Of a stretch of 64,000 nt of DNA, positions 63,975 to 64,000 are shown in pieces. The notes below the pieces were generated by a model. The model did not search any database, was not told the DNA's origin, and saw nothing but the letters and a program-made list of their open reading frames with translations. This DNA is from Echinococcus granulosus (Eukaryota > Platyhelminthes > Cestoda > Cyclophyllidea > Taeniidae), in the NCBI RefSeq assembly GCF_000524195.1, contig NW_020170429.1, positions 28,525 to 92,524 on the forward strand. The letters are read 5' to 3'. The position numbers and the translations under genes are program-made. Numbering within the stretch: the stretch's first letter is position 1; every line of letters starts with the position of its first letter.

Positions 63975-64000
63975 TAAACATGCTCTTTGCTTATCTGAAC

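Noticed and set aside
1..64000. Bacterial-type features (CRISPR arrays, operons, ribosome binding sites, rRNA, tRNA)
   Set aside because: Looked for, none seen. The sequence is clearly an intron-bearing animal genome, and no cloverleaf or rRNA motif was recognised.

Overview
The window is a piece of eukaryotic nuclear genome, most likely from a flatworm and probably a tapeworm. This is inferred from compact multi-exon animal genes with short GT-AG introns, an innexin gap-junction gene, and several start codons lying directly behind a 3' splice site, which fits flatworm spliced-leader trans-splicing. Family names come from reading translations against remembered family sequences; no search was run. 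Two exactly 100-base N runs mark scaffold gaps (24324-24423, 50969-51068).

Nine protein genes were rebuilt exon by exon. For each the phases agree at every junction and the coding length is a multiple of three (BARD1 is open at the left edge). Left to right: BARD1 (minus, 1-5287, C-terminus cut by the window), GLE1 (plus, 7018-9764), NDUFA8 (minus, 11130-12438), a decayed Ty3/Gypsy element plus diverged repeats (about 13.5-17.6 kb), an innexin (minus, 18178-20060), a 10 kb gene-poor stretch with two copies of a dispersed repeat and a gap, OCIAD1 (minus, 30266-30889), a 3 kb empty stretch, a BRMS1/BRMS1L-type protein (plus, 34077-37546), a short ESCO-type cohesin acetyltransferase (minus, 40060-41231), a citron-like kinase (minus, 43889-50232), and ARMC9 (plus, 53155-63974).

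There is no operon-like logic. The genes are ordinary housekeeping and cell-biology genes: DNA-damage ubiquitin ligase, mRNA export, respiratory complex I, gap junction, mitochondrial/endosomal membrane protein, Sin3-HDAC corepressor, cohesion, cytokinesis, cilium. Several concern chromosomes and cell division (BARD1, BRMS1L, ESCO, citron), but adjacency alone does not show joint function.

The most notable points are: a citron-like kinase with no C1, PH or CNH tail, non-canonical HCD and NIE motifs and a probable GC-AG intron; a minimal ESCO with an Asp-to-Glu change at a catalytic position; a lysine-rich insertion in BARD1 BRCT1; a dispersed SINE-sized repeat in at least six diverged copies; and 3' splice sites within 1-7 bases of the start codon in several genes.
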